A stretch of 64,000 nucleotides of DNA, taken from positions 1-64,000 of the forward strand of contig NW_026604839.1 in the NCBI RefSeq assembly GCF_024763615.1, read 5' to 3'. Under the pieces are notes generated by a model. It was not told where the DNA came from. It worked only from the letters and a program-made list of their open reading frames with translations, and searched no databases. This DNA comes from Phlebotomus papatasi. Lineage: Eukaryota > Arthropoda > Insecta > Diptera > Psychodidae. A program made the position numbers and the translations under genes. This document shows, piece by piece, positions 22,261-32,990 of this stretch (position 1 is the stretch's first letter; each line of letters starts with the position of its first letter).

Positions 22261-24443
22261 CACTTTAACTCAAATTGAGAAATTATATATACTGCTCTGT
22301 CTGTCGAGTTCGAGTAGCAAAAAATCTAAGATTTATATAATAATATCATTTATTACTGATAAGAGGTTTTTTGGTGATGCAAAGTAAGACGTATTTAGAA
22401 CCTCTAGCTAAATCTAAAAGCTAGAGCAAATTACAATTTACAATGAATTAGAACTTTCTATGCATAAAAGTTCACAAACTTTAGATTTATTATTTCTTTA
22501 AATAATATGTATTTAAATAAAATTCCAGCATCGTGTTTACACATAAAAAAGCTTTATTTTAAAGTTCTTCAAAGAATTCATAGTTTATTATATGCAAGCA
22601 ACACAAAGATAAGGATAAGAATTCATCCCAAGAGAAACAAACTACATAAAGTTACTTTAACAAGTTCTTTTTAATCTTAAAAAGAATTTCCTCGCATTTT
22701 TCTGCTAAAATTTTCAATTGTCTTACAAACTAATCTTTTGCGAAATATTATATGAATACGTTTTAAGTTTACAAAGTACAAAGGAATTCCTAAATATACT
22801 CAAATTCCAGTTGAGAAATAAAATATCCCTCTGTGAGTAGTTGTGCAAAAAGATGGAGATGGATAGCAAGGATAAATCTTCGTTGTGAATTAAGCTGCTA
22901 TAATAAAAGTAATTTCAGAATCCTAATGAGACCCTTCGCACCTTATATACATTGGTCCTTGGTGGATTTATCTATAAATAGGATAGTATGACCATTGACT
23001 TTCAGTGTGTTCTCGAATGAGGGCGCAAAGTGAAAAACCTGACCTAAATCTTGATGTCTTTCCTACAATTTTCGCGAGAAAGAGGAAAATCATCTTTTAG
23101 GTCAGTATATACCTAACACATTTCCCTGTCCGGACTCTACTAATTTTATTCTACACATGTTTCATTTATCTATCATGTCATGGACAGACCTTCTCGCACA
23201 TTCACAAGATAGCGCGTGTTGGAGAGTTGGATGGGAAAAAGAAGCTCCCCAGGATTTGTCGCTTTTTTATTGCCCACCCTTTGAGATGTGATGTAACAAC
23301 TCCCAGATGTCTTGGGCATTTGGGAAAGGGGACCACCCTCAGAGCTATCGAATGATAACTCTATTTTATTTATTACAACCCACGAGCACTCCATCGAGTG
23401 GTCATCCTCCAGTCAACCACCAACTTCTCACTCTTTGGAGCTCTTTGGAGAGGCTGAATTTTATGGAAAATTGATGCTTTCCAGGAGGAAAAATCAACCA
23501 AGAAGTGCCACCATTTTCACACTTTCTGTCTCCGACCGGATTAGAAAAATTGCTTCCTGCGTGGGATACTCTTCGACATCTTCAACAACAATAAGGCCTA
23601 AGCTCCTACAACGACCTTTTTTTTCTCCATTTCCCCAAAAAAAAAAGATTCATCAACTGCGAATTACTGAAAAATATTTCATTATGTATTTTACATTTAA
23701 ATATTTCACCCACGAGAATTTGGCATAATCTCCTCCTGCTCAATTTCACCACAACATTACTCCAAAAAGACGGTAAATTGAATTTTGAACCTCATGCAAA
23801 AACATAATAGTCCCTTTGGGGCAAAGAATGATGGAGAAAGTCAATCAGTTTTATGTCGAAAGTCAACAATAAGGTCAAATGTAAAAGTTAAGTTTATTCC
23901 ATTTATTCATGCGGTCCTCTATATTAGGTTCTTTTACCCAAAAGCACACGAGTGCAGCAGTGTTAATCAAAAATCCAAGGCCTGTCGGTATCGTTAGCAC
24001 AATATAGATTAGTTTTCACGTCAATCAATGCCTTCATAATTCACTCATGTAACAAACATACAGATAATCGATACTGGAGATATGCAATTCCTCTACCTCT
24101 TCTTATTAGAATCTATCTCAATTATCTATAAAATTAAGATTGCTGATAATGGCACGTCTCTCAATTTGACAGATGCGAAAGATATTTCCCAAATTAATTT
24201 CTGCTCAAGGTAATAATTAATTCAATGATTTTATAATTAATAGAAATTTGAAGTGCAACTGAACTGGCATCTTTGTTGCAATGCTCTACATATTGATTAA
24301 ATGACTAAGAAGAGAGGCGTAATTGAACGTTTTTGCATTTTTTTATCAGCAAAATAAATTTTCAAAGAATGAAGATGATTATGGTAGTATCCAAGAAGTA
24401 AAGAAACCGTCTTTCAAAACCAAACTATAAAAAGTCAGCTATT
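22261..24443. other. Unassigned DNA with a mildly GC-richer core
   Basis: The 23160-23760 stretch is less AT-rich. Its longest open frame (23312-23728, plus, 138 codons) is serine-rich, ends in low complexity and has no recognised domain. I could not show that it is an exon. No repeats with defined ends were seen. Confidence 0.4.
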
Positions 24444-24700
24444 CACTGAGAAAAAAAGAGGGTGCGATTAACTTTTCTTCCTCATAACTTTAACACTTTT
24501 TAGGTGTAAAAATATATCAACATTTATTTATGTTAATTTTACACCTTTTTGAGGGCCAAATTAACATGAGAAAGGGTAACTTTAACCCCTAATACACCTA
24601 AAAAGCATAATATTTACACCGATTTCGGATCAATACTGCAGAGTAAAATAAACATTTCCGGAATGTTATTTTAACTTTTTCGGATTTCTCTCACTCAGTG
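24444..24700 (+). mobile_element. CACTGAG..CTCAGTG MITE, copy 1
   Basis: It begins CACTGAGAAAAAAAGAGGGT and ends TTTTCGGATTTCTCTCACTC then AGTG, about 257 bp. Internal features common to all copies: GCGATTAACTTTT, an AGGTGTAAAA / TTTTACACCT inverted pair, and GGTAACTTTAACCC. Five copies occur in the window (24444, 31833, 35208, 35461, 59530). It has no coding capacity and depends on an unknown transposase. Confidence 0.85.
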
Positions 24701-24883
24701 TACTAATTGATCATTTTTTAATACCGTACATACTAGTGCCTGTGCCCTCCGGGGTGACTTTGCCACTCTGGTATTCGTAAGATTTATATTTAATTCTTGA
24801 ACAGAAGGATGATCTTTAGTAACCATACCACAGGAACTCAGTAAAGACTATCCTAAATTGCTATAAGGCTTACAAAATACACT

Positions 24884-26171
24884 TAGGGGAGACCGGGGAG
24901 GTTTGGGACAGGGGTAGTGTGGGACAAGGCGATTTTTATAATTAATTTTTGAAATAAATGGTATTTAATCATTACTGTATCGTAGGCAATATTAAGATGC
25001 ATCTTGACTAAAAGAATGGATATCCTCAGTTTTATTATTTTAATTCTATGAACATTTTTTTTTAAATTAATAAAAATCGTATATTTTGACGTCTCAGTTT
25101 TCCTCTTTGTATTTTATATCAGCGATATATAATCAAAACTTTTTATCTCATTAGCTAGCAGTGCAATCTGGGAACATATTTTTATAACAGTTTCAGAGAT
25201 TATACGCTCTTGTTTTTTACATAAAGGTTTCAAATACCAAAACTATACAGGGGGATGTTTGGGACACCTGAAAGGGGATGAATGGGGCGTTGATTTTCGA
25301 CAAGATTGTAGGTGGTATGCAATTGTTTATTGACAAAATGAAGAGTAATGCCCAGTTTCTACTGGAAATCTCCCTGTTGTGCAAAGTTTAACAGTGCAGC
25401 AGATTTCCCTAACTACAGGGACAATTAAACCATCATTGTCTTGGGACTCAATAATTCCTTCTCAGAGAATATTCGATCTTTGCCCAATCTAGTTAAAACT
25501 ATTTTTTTTTTTGAAAATTTCTCGAATAAATTCTCCAGAAAGGGCAAGGCGAGAGCTAATTCAGAGAAATAATGAGAAAACAGGTACAATGCAATAATTG
25601 TCACAAAATCAAATAGGAATCCATCAATGAGTTCAAAACTAAGAGTTGCAAGAAAATCTACTCGCCTGAGGAATTTGATAATCATGATTGCAATATTTAG
25701 AATAAAAAAGCAAAGAAATGTATATCGAAAATAATAAGAAAATACTTTAAATAACTGATTGACAATAAATGACTCTACTGTACAAATAAAATTGATATTA
25801 ATTTTTAAGTGTAAATAAAAGATGAAACATTTTTATTTCTATCAGAAATATTTTTAATCTGGTATTTAAAATTAATTAACGTCTTCCAGTAATACAAATT
25901 ATGCGAGAAAAAGCGCGTCCCAAACATCCCCTTTTGCGTCCCATACTGCCCCACATCGGGGAAGTTTGGGACAAAGCGTCAAGTAAAATGTTTTATCTTC
26001 TCCAAGAAAACTTAGTTGTTTTCCAAGTTCTATCGAGTACTTTTTATAAAGTCAATACCCATAAGTATCCTATAGACCGCATAAAATTGTAATACACTAT
26101 CGTGATTTTTTGGAATAGTGTCTCAAAGTCAAAACATGAAAGAGTGTCCCAAACCTCCCCGGTCTCCCCTA
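24884..26171. mobile_element. 1.29-kb TAGGGGAGACCGGGGAGG element
   Basis: The left end reads TAGGGGAGACCGGGGAGGTT then TGGGACA; the right end mirrors it, TGTCCCAAACCTCCCCGGTC then TCCCCTA. Subterminal TTTGGGACA / TGTCCCAAAC-type repeats recur inside near 25255 and 25915-25975. Open frames at 25425-25685 (minus) and 25901-26092 (plus) have no transposase features, so it appears non-autonomous. Confidence 0.8.
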
Positions 26172-26200
26172 TGCTAATTGGCTTAATAGGCTTAAATAAA

Positions 26201-26274
26201 CTTATGCTGATCCTCGCAAATATTTAGTCTGTAAAATTTTACATACTAAATATTCACGAGGATCAGCCTGTGTC
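26201..26274. mobile_element. 74-bp hairpin consisting of just the two ends of the AGGCTGATTCTC element
   Basis: The left half reads TTATGCTGATCCTCGCAAAT then ATTTAGTCTGTAAAATTTT. The right half is its near reverse complement, finishing ACGAGGATCAGCCTGTGTC. Both halves match the arms of the element at 5514-6261 with the interior gone. It lies between the ends of two other elements (26171 and 26275) with only about 30 bp spare. Confidence 0.6.
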
Positions 26275-26487
26275 TAGGGGAAAGCGCACTACCTTCGGAC
26301 AATTTATGCTTCGCACAAATCATGTTTTTTTTTCAATGTGTTATAAATGAATTTAACCCATTATAATATTATATTTTAATAGATAGTCCAATGGCTCAAA
26401 TTTTCAGAAAACAGCTATTTGTTAAATCCATAATAATGGAACATGGAGAAAAAATTGAATTGTCCGAAGGTAGCGCGTTTTCCCCTA
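26275..26487. mobile_element. 213-bp MITE with TAGGGGAAAGCGC ends
   Basis: The left end is TAGGGGAAAGCGCACTACCT then TCGGACAAT. The right end is ATTGTCCGAAGGTAGCGCG then TTTTCCCCTA. TA at both tips fits a TA target. A decayed relative is at 30200-30422. No ORF. Confidence 0.8.
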
Positions 26488-26677
26488 TATGGGCCATAAC
26501 TATTATACTGATGTTATTTAAATAAATTCCGAAACACGCTAATAAAATTTATATTGTGTAAAAAAATTTAAAAAAAATAGTTTAGGATTAAATAAACAAT
26601 TACGTTTTTACTTGAATGTAATATAGAGATTGAAAAGCACCAAATATCGTCTTATTAAGATCCAATGATTAAGATAA

Positions 26678-27683
26678 AGGGTGTCCTAGAAATCACGCAA
26701 GATTTAAATTTAGCGGCATTTCTGAAATAAAGGTCCCCAACGAATAATAAAAATACTTCGTGACAGTTTATAGATTATGGTTATTAAAAATCCATCACTA
26801 AATGACAAACCAACGCTTTTTTGTTCTTAAAAAATATTTAAGAAATAATTAAACAATTTGGTTCGAGAATTGGTCAGAAAATTGACTTAACTTCGTCAAC
26901 TATGAAGAGTCTAATTCAAAAATTCACAGAACTGAATTAATTTTGGGGGCTAAATACACTTTGTCATCCAATAACAAGCCCTTAAAATGATTAATAATAT
27001 CGTATCAGTATATTATCCGAAAATAAAGCTGATCAAGTGTTACTGTTACTGACGTACGATATCGTGACATGATAACCGAGTTTATGAAGCCTAAATCGAA
27101 GGATTTGTTCATTAATAATTAATTAATTATGAATTCATTAATACTGATGACATGTGGATTTACCAGGATAGTGTGACATGTCATATAGCCTATGAAATAA
27201 TGCAATCCTTTCATAAGACATTTCATGATTGTGATTTTCTCTATTGGTGATCCGAATTGGTCCATTAGATCATGTAATTTTAGACCATTACATTTTTTAT
27301 TCGGTTATTCGAAGTATTGCCGCTCTGAATATGGATAGGGAAGTGAGCGTACATACACGCTCACTTCCCTAACTATATTCAGAGCGGCAATGTTCGAAGT
27401 TACAAGCCTAAGTCAACAGACCTACATTCACCTGTGTGCATTAAAAGAGGACTTTTAACCCTGAATTATCGAAATTTAGGCAAATTTGTCCGAAAAGGGA
27501 ATGAAAACCTTAGACGAAAGGCTTCATATGCCAGCAAAGCCATGAAGGTTAATTACTCGATGCGATATTTAATACATAAACCCTATCTTATGTACTTAGT
27601 TTTCCAATTTAGAAAAAAACGTAAGTGAGAAAAAAATGTGTTTTTTATTTAATTTAAATCTTGCGTAATTTATGGGACACCCT
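26678..27683 (+). pseudogene. Decayed mariner-family (Tc1/mariner-type) transposon
   Basis: Terminal inverted repeats of about 30 bp bound the unit: AGGGTGTCCTAGAAATCACG on the left and GCGTAATTTATGGGACACCC then T on the right. Between them, in the plus frame near 27149-27210, the sequence reads DMWIYQDSVTCHIAYEIM, then SFHKTFHDCDF. This matches the QDGATCHTA-like block around the second catalytic aspartate of mariner-type transposases. The frame has several stops soon after, and a 77-bp hairpin (27316-27392) interrupts the next block. A weakly similar C-terminal remnant (LDERLHMPAKP-like) is visible to about 27540. It is clearly inactive. Clade within mariner is not assigned. Confidence 0.75.
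27316..27392. mobile_element. 77-bp palindromic insert flanked by the 8-bp direct repeat TTCGAAGT
   Basis: The arms ATTGCCGCTCTGAATAT and ATATTCAGAGCGGCAATG are inverted, and AGGGAAGTGAGCGT pairs with ACGCTCACTTCCCT, leaving a loop of a few bases. TTCGAAGT occurs immediately before (27308-27315) and after (27393-27400). An 8-bp duplication is what hAT- or P-type transposases produce. The insert lies within the mariner coding remnant, so it is younger than that element. Confidence 0.65.
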
Positions 27684-28062
27684 ATATAAGATATCCTGAC
27701 ATCAGTGGACAACTTATTATGTAAGCTTATATTAATAGTTTAATAGTTTCCTGTCAAAACTTAAAACTTTGAAAACTATCTTAAGTATTAAACTTCTTAT
27801 TAAATATAAATAAAATATAAATGTAAAGCAATTATCAAGACCTAGTTTTCAAGACACGATTGTAAGTATTCCGCAAAAACTTATACACCTCTTCAAGCCT
27901 TTTCTGTAAACAGAATTTATAAAATAGCTTTAAAATCATATGCTCTGTATTGAGTTTTATCTTTAAATTTAATTAGAAGGTACAAAGATTCCTTTGTCAT
28001 TTCCCAACACTATTAACGTACCCCACTTACCAATGAGAAATTAAAGTGAAAGGAAAATCATT

Positions 28063-28314
28063 TAGGGTAAAGTGGTAGAAGTTGGACAGTGGTATAAGTT
28101 GGACAATGGTACAATTTGGACAGGGCTTTTTGTCTTGATAAATTTAGTACTTAATTTTTATTTGTATATTTTTAATGCTTTAGTTTTATAATTTGGTTTC
28201 TTGTGCTTAAAAACAAATTTTGTACTGTATTTATCAAGAAAAAGCCATGTCCAACTTGTACCGGCGAATTGTCCAACTTGTAACACTAATTCCAAATTGT
28301 ATCACTTTACCCTA
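28063..28314. mobile_element. 252-bp TAGGGTAAAGTGGTAGAAG MITE with subterminal TTGGACA repeats
   Basis: The left end TAGGGTAAAGTGGTAGAAGT leads into three spaced copies of a unit ending in TTGGACA (AAGTTGGACAGTGGTA, AAGTTGGACAATGGTA, ATTTGGACAGG). The right end has the inverted counterpart with TGTCCAACTTGTA units and finishes GTATCACTTTACCCTA. No ORF of note. Confidence 0.75.
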
Positions 28315-30199
28315 TTAAATCAAGGAAGATCTGAAAAATATTTTTCCAACCTTACAAGTTTTTTTTCCAATTTTTTTTTTATTCTACTCCCCTCGACTGA
28401 AAATTCTTTGTAAAAATGCTTGGTGAATTGTCTTCAAATAAGCCACCGTATTGATCACATCATCTACACGGATTTGTTGGAATTTAATCCGTGTCACTGA
28501 AGTGAAAAATTCCAGAGAATTTTTCAATTCTTACTCTCCGGAGGGTGTCTGCATTTTAATTCCCATGCGAATGGGATGCGGGTGTCTTCTATTGACGTCG
28601 GATGGGACAGGAATTCATGGGGGTAATTGAAGGCACCCCCAACTCAAACCCCACCAACTTTGGCTGTCGAGCTCAAGGGGCAAATGATTGAGATTCTGGC
28701 GTGTGTGGCTTGTGTAATAAATGAGGACAATTCAGAGGATACATAATCCATTCTGCCCTCCTCCATGATTGGCTCAATTGTTTTCTTACTGTGCCAGTCC
28801 AGCTACTATCACCCTGGGCTAGGGTACAAGAAAGAAGAGAGAAAAAAGGGCAAGTGACTCAAGACGCAATATTGAATGGTTGAAGATGGATAAAAGGCGC
28901 CTTTTTCCCGGGGAAAATACAGGGTAAGAGATATTGATAAATGTAATACGTTTATTGAGGAGTGTCGAAGAGAAATGTGCCGGCAGATCTCTCATCCTTG
29001 GGGTGGCTCGCTCCTTCATTGAATAAATTGATAATGAAATTGGAGCAATAATTCCTACGCCTGTTATCCTTCAGTAAAAAGCATCACCCATATGTTGACT
29101 CTGTATCGATTGCTAAGAAGAAACCCATACACCCCACCAGACCCCTCAATAGAATGTCAAGAGTTTTAACAAATAAAAGTACCTGGAGAATTTCCAGCAC
29201 TCGGAGAATGAGTTTACACAAAGTCTGCAAAGATTTCTATTTACACTACACAACCGGTGCTTTTTTGATAGCACTCCCTTTCCCGTATTTCAAAATCAAC
29301 CAACTGGAATGATGGCACGCAGTTAAAATATCCATGAAAACATGTATAATAAGTTGTACAGGTTGCGTGCGATTTAGTTGCATGGGACTAATTCGATTTT
29401 TGGTTGCTTAATGAATTTTATGGAAGTTCTATAGTCTTTTCTTTAAAAAACTTAAACAACTCGAGTCAATTCTTAATTTTTACTTTAAAATTGACGTCTT
29501 TACAAAGACGTAAGTGTAATCTCTAATTGTTACTGAGTATAATCCTCTCTGTATCGTTTTTGTAATGGTGTCCAAGAAATAAGTATACTGTATCGATCAT
29601 TTGTAGGTATTTGGGACATATCCTCAGTCACATTTAAATTAGATACAGCAGCTATTTATCACTCTTGTTCTTTACATAAAAGTTCTGTTGAAAACATTTT
29701 GGCTAAAGTTGTGCTGAGGGTAACGTTGTAAGAGATGTATAGAATCATGCATTATTCTTAAGTCTATCTTGTCACTTTTAATTCGTTTGCTGTGACTTTT
29801 GCAAGTGATACATTGATAAGAGGCTCAAGAACTTCCACGAGCTATTTTTGAAAGCAAAATTGTATCATTAAACTTTTAAGAGGTTGATTAAAAAAAATCG
29901 TTGTATACTCTAGCCTTTGTTAGTTTGCTAAAAGTATCCCAAAATAGGTGTCTTTTCCCATATAAAATTAGAAGAAATGTTTTATCAAATTAATAATGAA
30001 TATAAACAAAAAAAAACTTTTAGCAAGATATAATTGGTAGTATCGGTAGTATCACAAACCTACTCTTTATGAGTAAAGGCCTCTAGAAGTTGTGAGAAAT
30101 TTTCATTAAAATGAAGATTTTTTAAATAAATAAATTAAAAATATGTAATTTTTACCAAAAATTTCTCAGAGTATAGGGGTCATAAGGTAGCCAGTGTTA
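28315..30199. other. Unassigned DNA, partly less AT-rich
   Basis: 28490-29160 is moderately GC-rich and looks single-copy. No long ORF, splice-supported exon or RNA gene could be recognised. The minus-strand frame at 28819-29019 is short with no domain. Confidence 0.4.
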
Positions 30200-30422
30200 T
30201 AAGGAAAGCGTGTTACCTTTGGACCACTCAAGCTTCGGACAATTCAATTTTTTCTCTATGTTCTTTATGGATTTCGGCCAAAGCATTTTTTCGAAAATTT
30301 GAGGCATTGGACTAGCTATTAAAATATAATATTGTAATGTACCAAATTCACTTATAACACATTGAGAAATAAAATGAATTTTGCGAAGCTTAAATCGTCC
30401 GAAGATAGCGTGCTTACCACTA
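30200..30422. mobile_element. Diverged relative of the TAGGGGAAAGCGC MITE
   Basis: The left end TAAGGAAAGCGTGTTACCTT then TGGACCACTCAAGCTTCGGA. The right end AAGCTTAAATCGTCCGAAGA then TAGCGTGCTTACCACTA. The order of motifs matches 26275-26487 with many substitutions, so this is an older copy. Confidence 0.6.
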
Positions 30423-30731
30423 AACCAAGTATCTCAAAGAAAACTTCGAAGTTTATAAAAGCTCAAATTACAAATTAAAGATTACTCAGAAGTGAACGAA
30501 AAAACGGAAAAGTATGAAAAATCATACCATAAAAATGATTTTCTATTAATTTTTGCATAAATATAAATGCTGTTAATACGAGTAAGTGGGCGTGACTTAA
30601 CAAAAGGCCACTCCCACTTAAGTAGTACTCATCCTAAACTCTTAAATTTTTTTCCACTGACCCACTAGATATTAAGCCTATTAGCATAACTGTAAAACTT
30701 AAACTTTATTAAATAATTTTTTGATGATCAG

Positions 30732-30940
30732 TAAGGGGAGGTGAGGCTACTTTGAGTTGTGGGACTATAATTGATATGCGATTTTTTCACCAATTTCTAA
30801 AAGAAACTTGGCTTTAAAGTAATGTAATTTATCTCCACAAATCAATTGATGAACTAAATAAAATGATTGTAAAGCCCAACTTCCTTAAAAATCGTAAAAC
30901 AATGTAGCCCCACTGCTCAAAGTAGCCCCATATCCCCCTA
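30732..30940. mobile_element. 209-bp MITE with GGGGCTACTTTGAG inverted arms
   Basis: The left end is TAAGGGGAGGTGAGGCTACT then TTGAG. The right end is CTCAAAGTAGCCCCATATCC then CCCTA, preceded by a second ATGTAGCCCCACTG subterminal copy. TA at both tips. Non-coding. Confidence 0.7.
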
Positions 30941-31139
30941 CGTTTTTATGTTAATAGAAAAAGTTTTTGGGATGTATCAGTTCTTCAGTAAGCAGTTCTG
31001 TTCATGAAATCCAATCAAGATTAAATTATTACTAATCAGCTGGATTTAAAAAAAGGTTATTAAAAAATCTATAGATATTGAATAAAATATAAAATAAAAA
31101 AATGTTCGGTTAGACTACCTCCAAAACATATCCAAAAAT

Positions 31140-31295
31140 TTTTTGCAAAGTCAAGAAAACATGTTTTTGGAGGGGATAGGAGGTGTGGGGGATAATTTAG
31201 GTCAGTTAGTTAGATAGAGAATATTGACTTGTGGGGGGGTCACCAAAGACCGGAAGTCAATATCTTTTACCGTTTGGCTGCTAGGATGGAGAGAA
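31140..31295. repeat. Dispersed repeat fragment (ATTGACTTGTGGGGGGGTCA)
   Basis: It shares the ATATTGACTT-GGGGGG-TCACC-AAG block and the following AATATCTTTTACC phrase with 11585-11720, preceded by GGAGGGGATAGGAGG. Ends are not defined and there is no ORF. Confidence 0.45.
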
Positions 31296-31832
31296 GTTGA
31301 AAAAAACACGATTGTTAAAACTGCTCTCTTGGAGTTCGAGCAGTTAAAAAGGGAAAAATATAGATATTACCACTACGATAATGCTAGACGCAATTGACAA
31401 TTTTTCAATTGTAAAGCGTACGATCAGTTCGACAATTGTTAACCCAGTTGACGATCGAATCTAACAAATACTGGTCCTTCACCCCTACGATATACCCAAA
31501 TCCTGATCTACAGTTAGATGTTGAAACTTGTTATACGGTGCTCCTGTTGCTCAAGGCAATTCATATTACTAGTACTACAATTCACCCCCAGATATTTGAA
31601 AGATAGGTAAAAAAAATTTCTTGGGATTACGTACCAAGCGAAATGAAGTCTGTTCAATTACTTTCACAATAAATTAATTCTCCATGGAAATATGGGCTGC
31701 TGGTTCAATTGTACACATGATACAGTTTCTCAAGACTCATAGTGAGTTCGAAAACGAGTTGAATTGCACATGGCAATTGGTTGAGATCTAGCCCCCGACG
31801 AAGTGTTTTTTTTTTATATGAAGCTGTTTGAA

Positions 31833-32089
31833 CACTGAGTGAGAGAAATCCGAAAAAGTTAAAATAACATTCCAGAAAAGTTAATTTTACCCTGCAGTAT
31901 TGATCCAAAATCGGTGTAAATATTACTCTTTTTAGGTGTATTGGGGGTTAAAGTTACCCTTTTATATGTTAATTTTATTCTTAAAAAATTTAAAATTAAC
32001 ATTAAAAAATGTTGATATATTTTTTCACCTAAAAAGTGTTGAAGTAATGAGGAAAAGAAGTTAATCGCACCCTCTTTTTTTTCTTAGTG
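31833..32089 (-). mobile_element. CACTGAG..CTCAGTG MITE, copy 2
   Basis: The reversed copy begins CACTGAGTGAGAGAAATCCG and ends TTTTTCTTAGTG, 257 bp. Like copy 1 it carries the extra CACT duplication at the GGATTT end, so these two share a subfamily variant. Confidence 0.82.
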
Positions 32090-32340
32090 AAGCCAACTCA
32101 CAAATTGATCAGAAACTCAGCTTACACCTCTCAGAACAAGACCGCATTTACACAGATATATAGTATATTTGTCCTTCTTTACAAGGCTCAGAGTCTTGTA
32201 CACAAGGCTCACCTCAATTTCGACATACATCGTGTAACGGTCACGAGTGCAGAAAAATTTCCATACGCATTTGTATGTGAAAGTAAGAAATTGGCTTCAA
32301 CTTTAGTTAGAGATTAGTGACAAAGACAATCAGAGCCAGT

Positions 32341-32412
32341 GTTCCCATAGCTCAGTTGGTAGAGCATTCACCTAGACAGCGAAAAGCCCCCAGCTCAAGC
32401 CTGGGTGGAGCC
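32341..32412 (+). other. tRNA-like sequence (tRNA pseudogene or SINE head)
   Basis: GTTCCCATAGCTCAGTTGGT then AGAGC gives a near-consensus D-arm and A box. TTCAC-CTAGACA-GCGAA forms an anticodon arm with one mismatch and would expose AGA. CCCAG-CTCAAGC-CTGGG forms a perfect T stem with a one-base departure from the usual T-loop. The acceptor stem pairs poorly (GTTCCCA against TGGAGCC). A functional tRNA is therefore unlikely. A phrase beginning TTTCTTGGGATTACGTGCAA, about 100 bp downstream, recurs at 31615-31660, which suggests a repeated SINE-like unit. Confidence 0.5.
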
Positions 32413-32659
32413 AGGATTAATTTTCCTGTCTCTATTTAGGTAAAATTTGTGGATGGGAATCACTATTTCTGATTGTCGTTCTCTGTGCACAAACATAATA
32501 TTTCTTGGGATTACGTGCAAAGCGAACAGTCTGTTGAATCACTTTAACGATGGGTGAAACTTTCAATTTTTTTATCTTCCATTTTTATTATATTATTATC
32601 TATGTGAACACCATCTGAACTTACACAAAGTTACTTTGAAGCTTTAAAAATAAAATCTA

Positions 32660-32988
32660 CAGTAGAGTCTCGCTATAGTCCATATTTGGTTCCAGATTTG
32701 ATACTTGGGTCGAATTATAGTCCATGTCATTTATTAAAATTATCAACGACTTTTAGTATTGAAATTGCTCGACGGCTTCCACTTTCTTTGCGATTGTGGT
32801 ACTTGTACTCGCTCTCTTCATTATTGTCACAACTACTCAATAAAGTTTGCTAAAATTAATAAAATAATTATGAAAACATTGCATGTCGCGTACTAAAAAA
32901 CATAATCCTAACTTAAAATCAATGTTTTGAAATCAACGGTCGATAAATTCTGGACTATAGAGCGATGGCCTATAGCGAGACTCTACTG
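32660..32988. mobile_element. 329-bp pogo/Tigger-like MITE
   Basis: The inverted ends are CAGTAGAGTCTCGCTATAGT and GCCTATAGCGAGACTCTACT then G. They are directly flanked by TA at 32658-32659 and 32989-32990. CAGT-starting ends with a CTCGCTATA block and TA target duplication are typical of pogo/Tigger-type elements. Interior phrases GAATTATAGTCCA and TGGACTATAGAGC extend the inverted repeats. No transposase is left. Confidence 0.8.
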
Positions 32989-32990
32989 TA

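Noticed and set aside
23312..23728. 138-codon plus-strand ORF as a gene
   Set aside because: No recognisable domain; serine-rich then low complexity with KKKK from an A-run; no conserved context.
32341..32412. Functional tRNA-Ser(AGA)
   Set aside because: Acceptor stem does not pair, anticodon stem has a mismatch and there is no long variable arm expected for tRNA-Ser.
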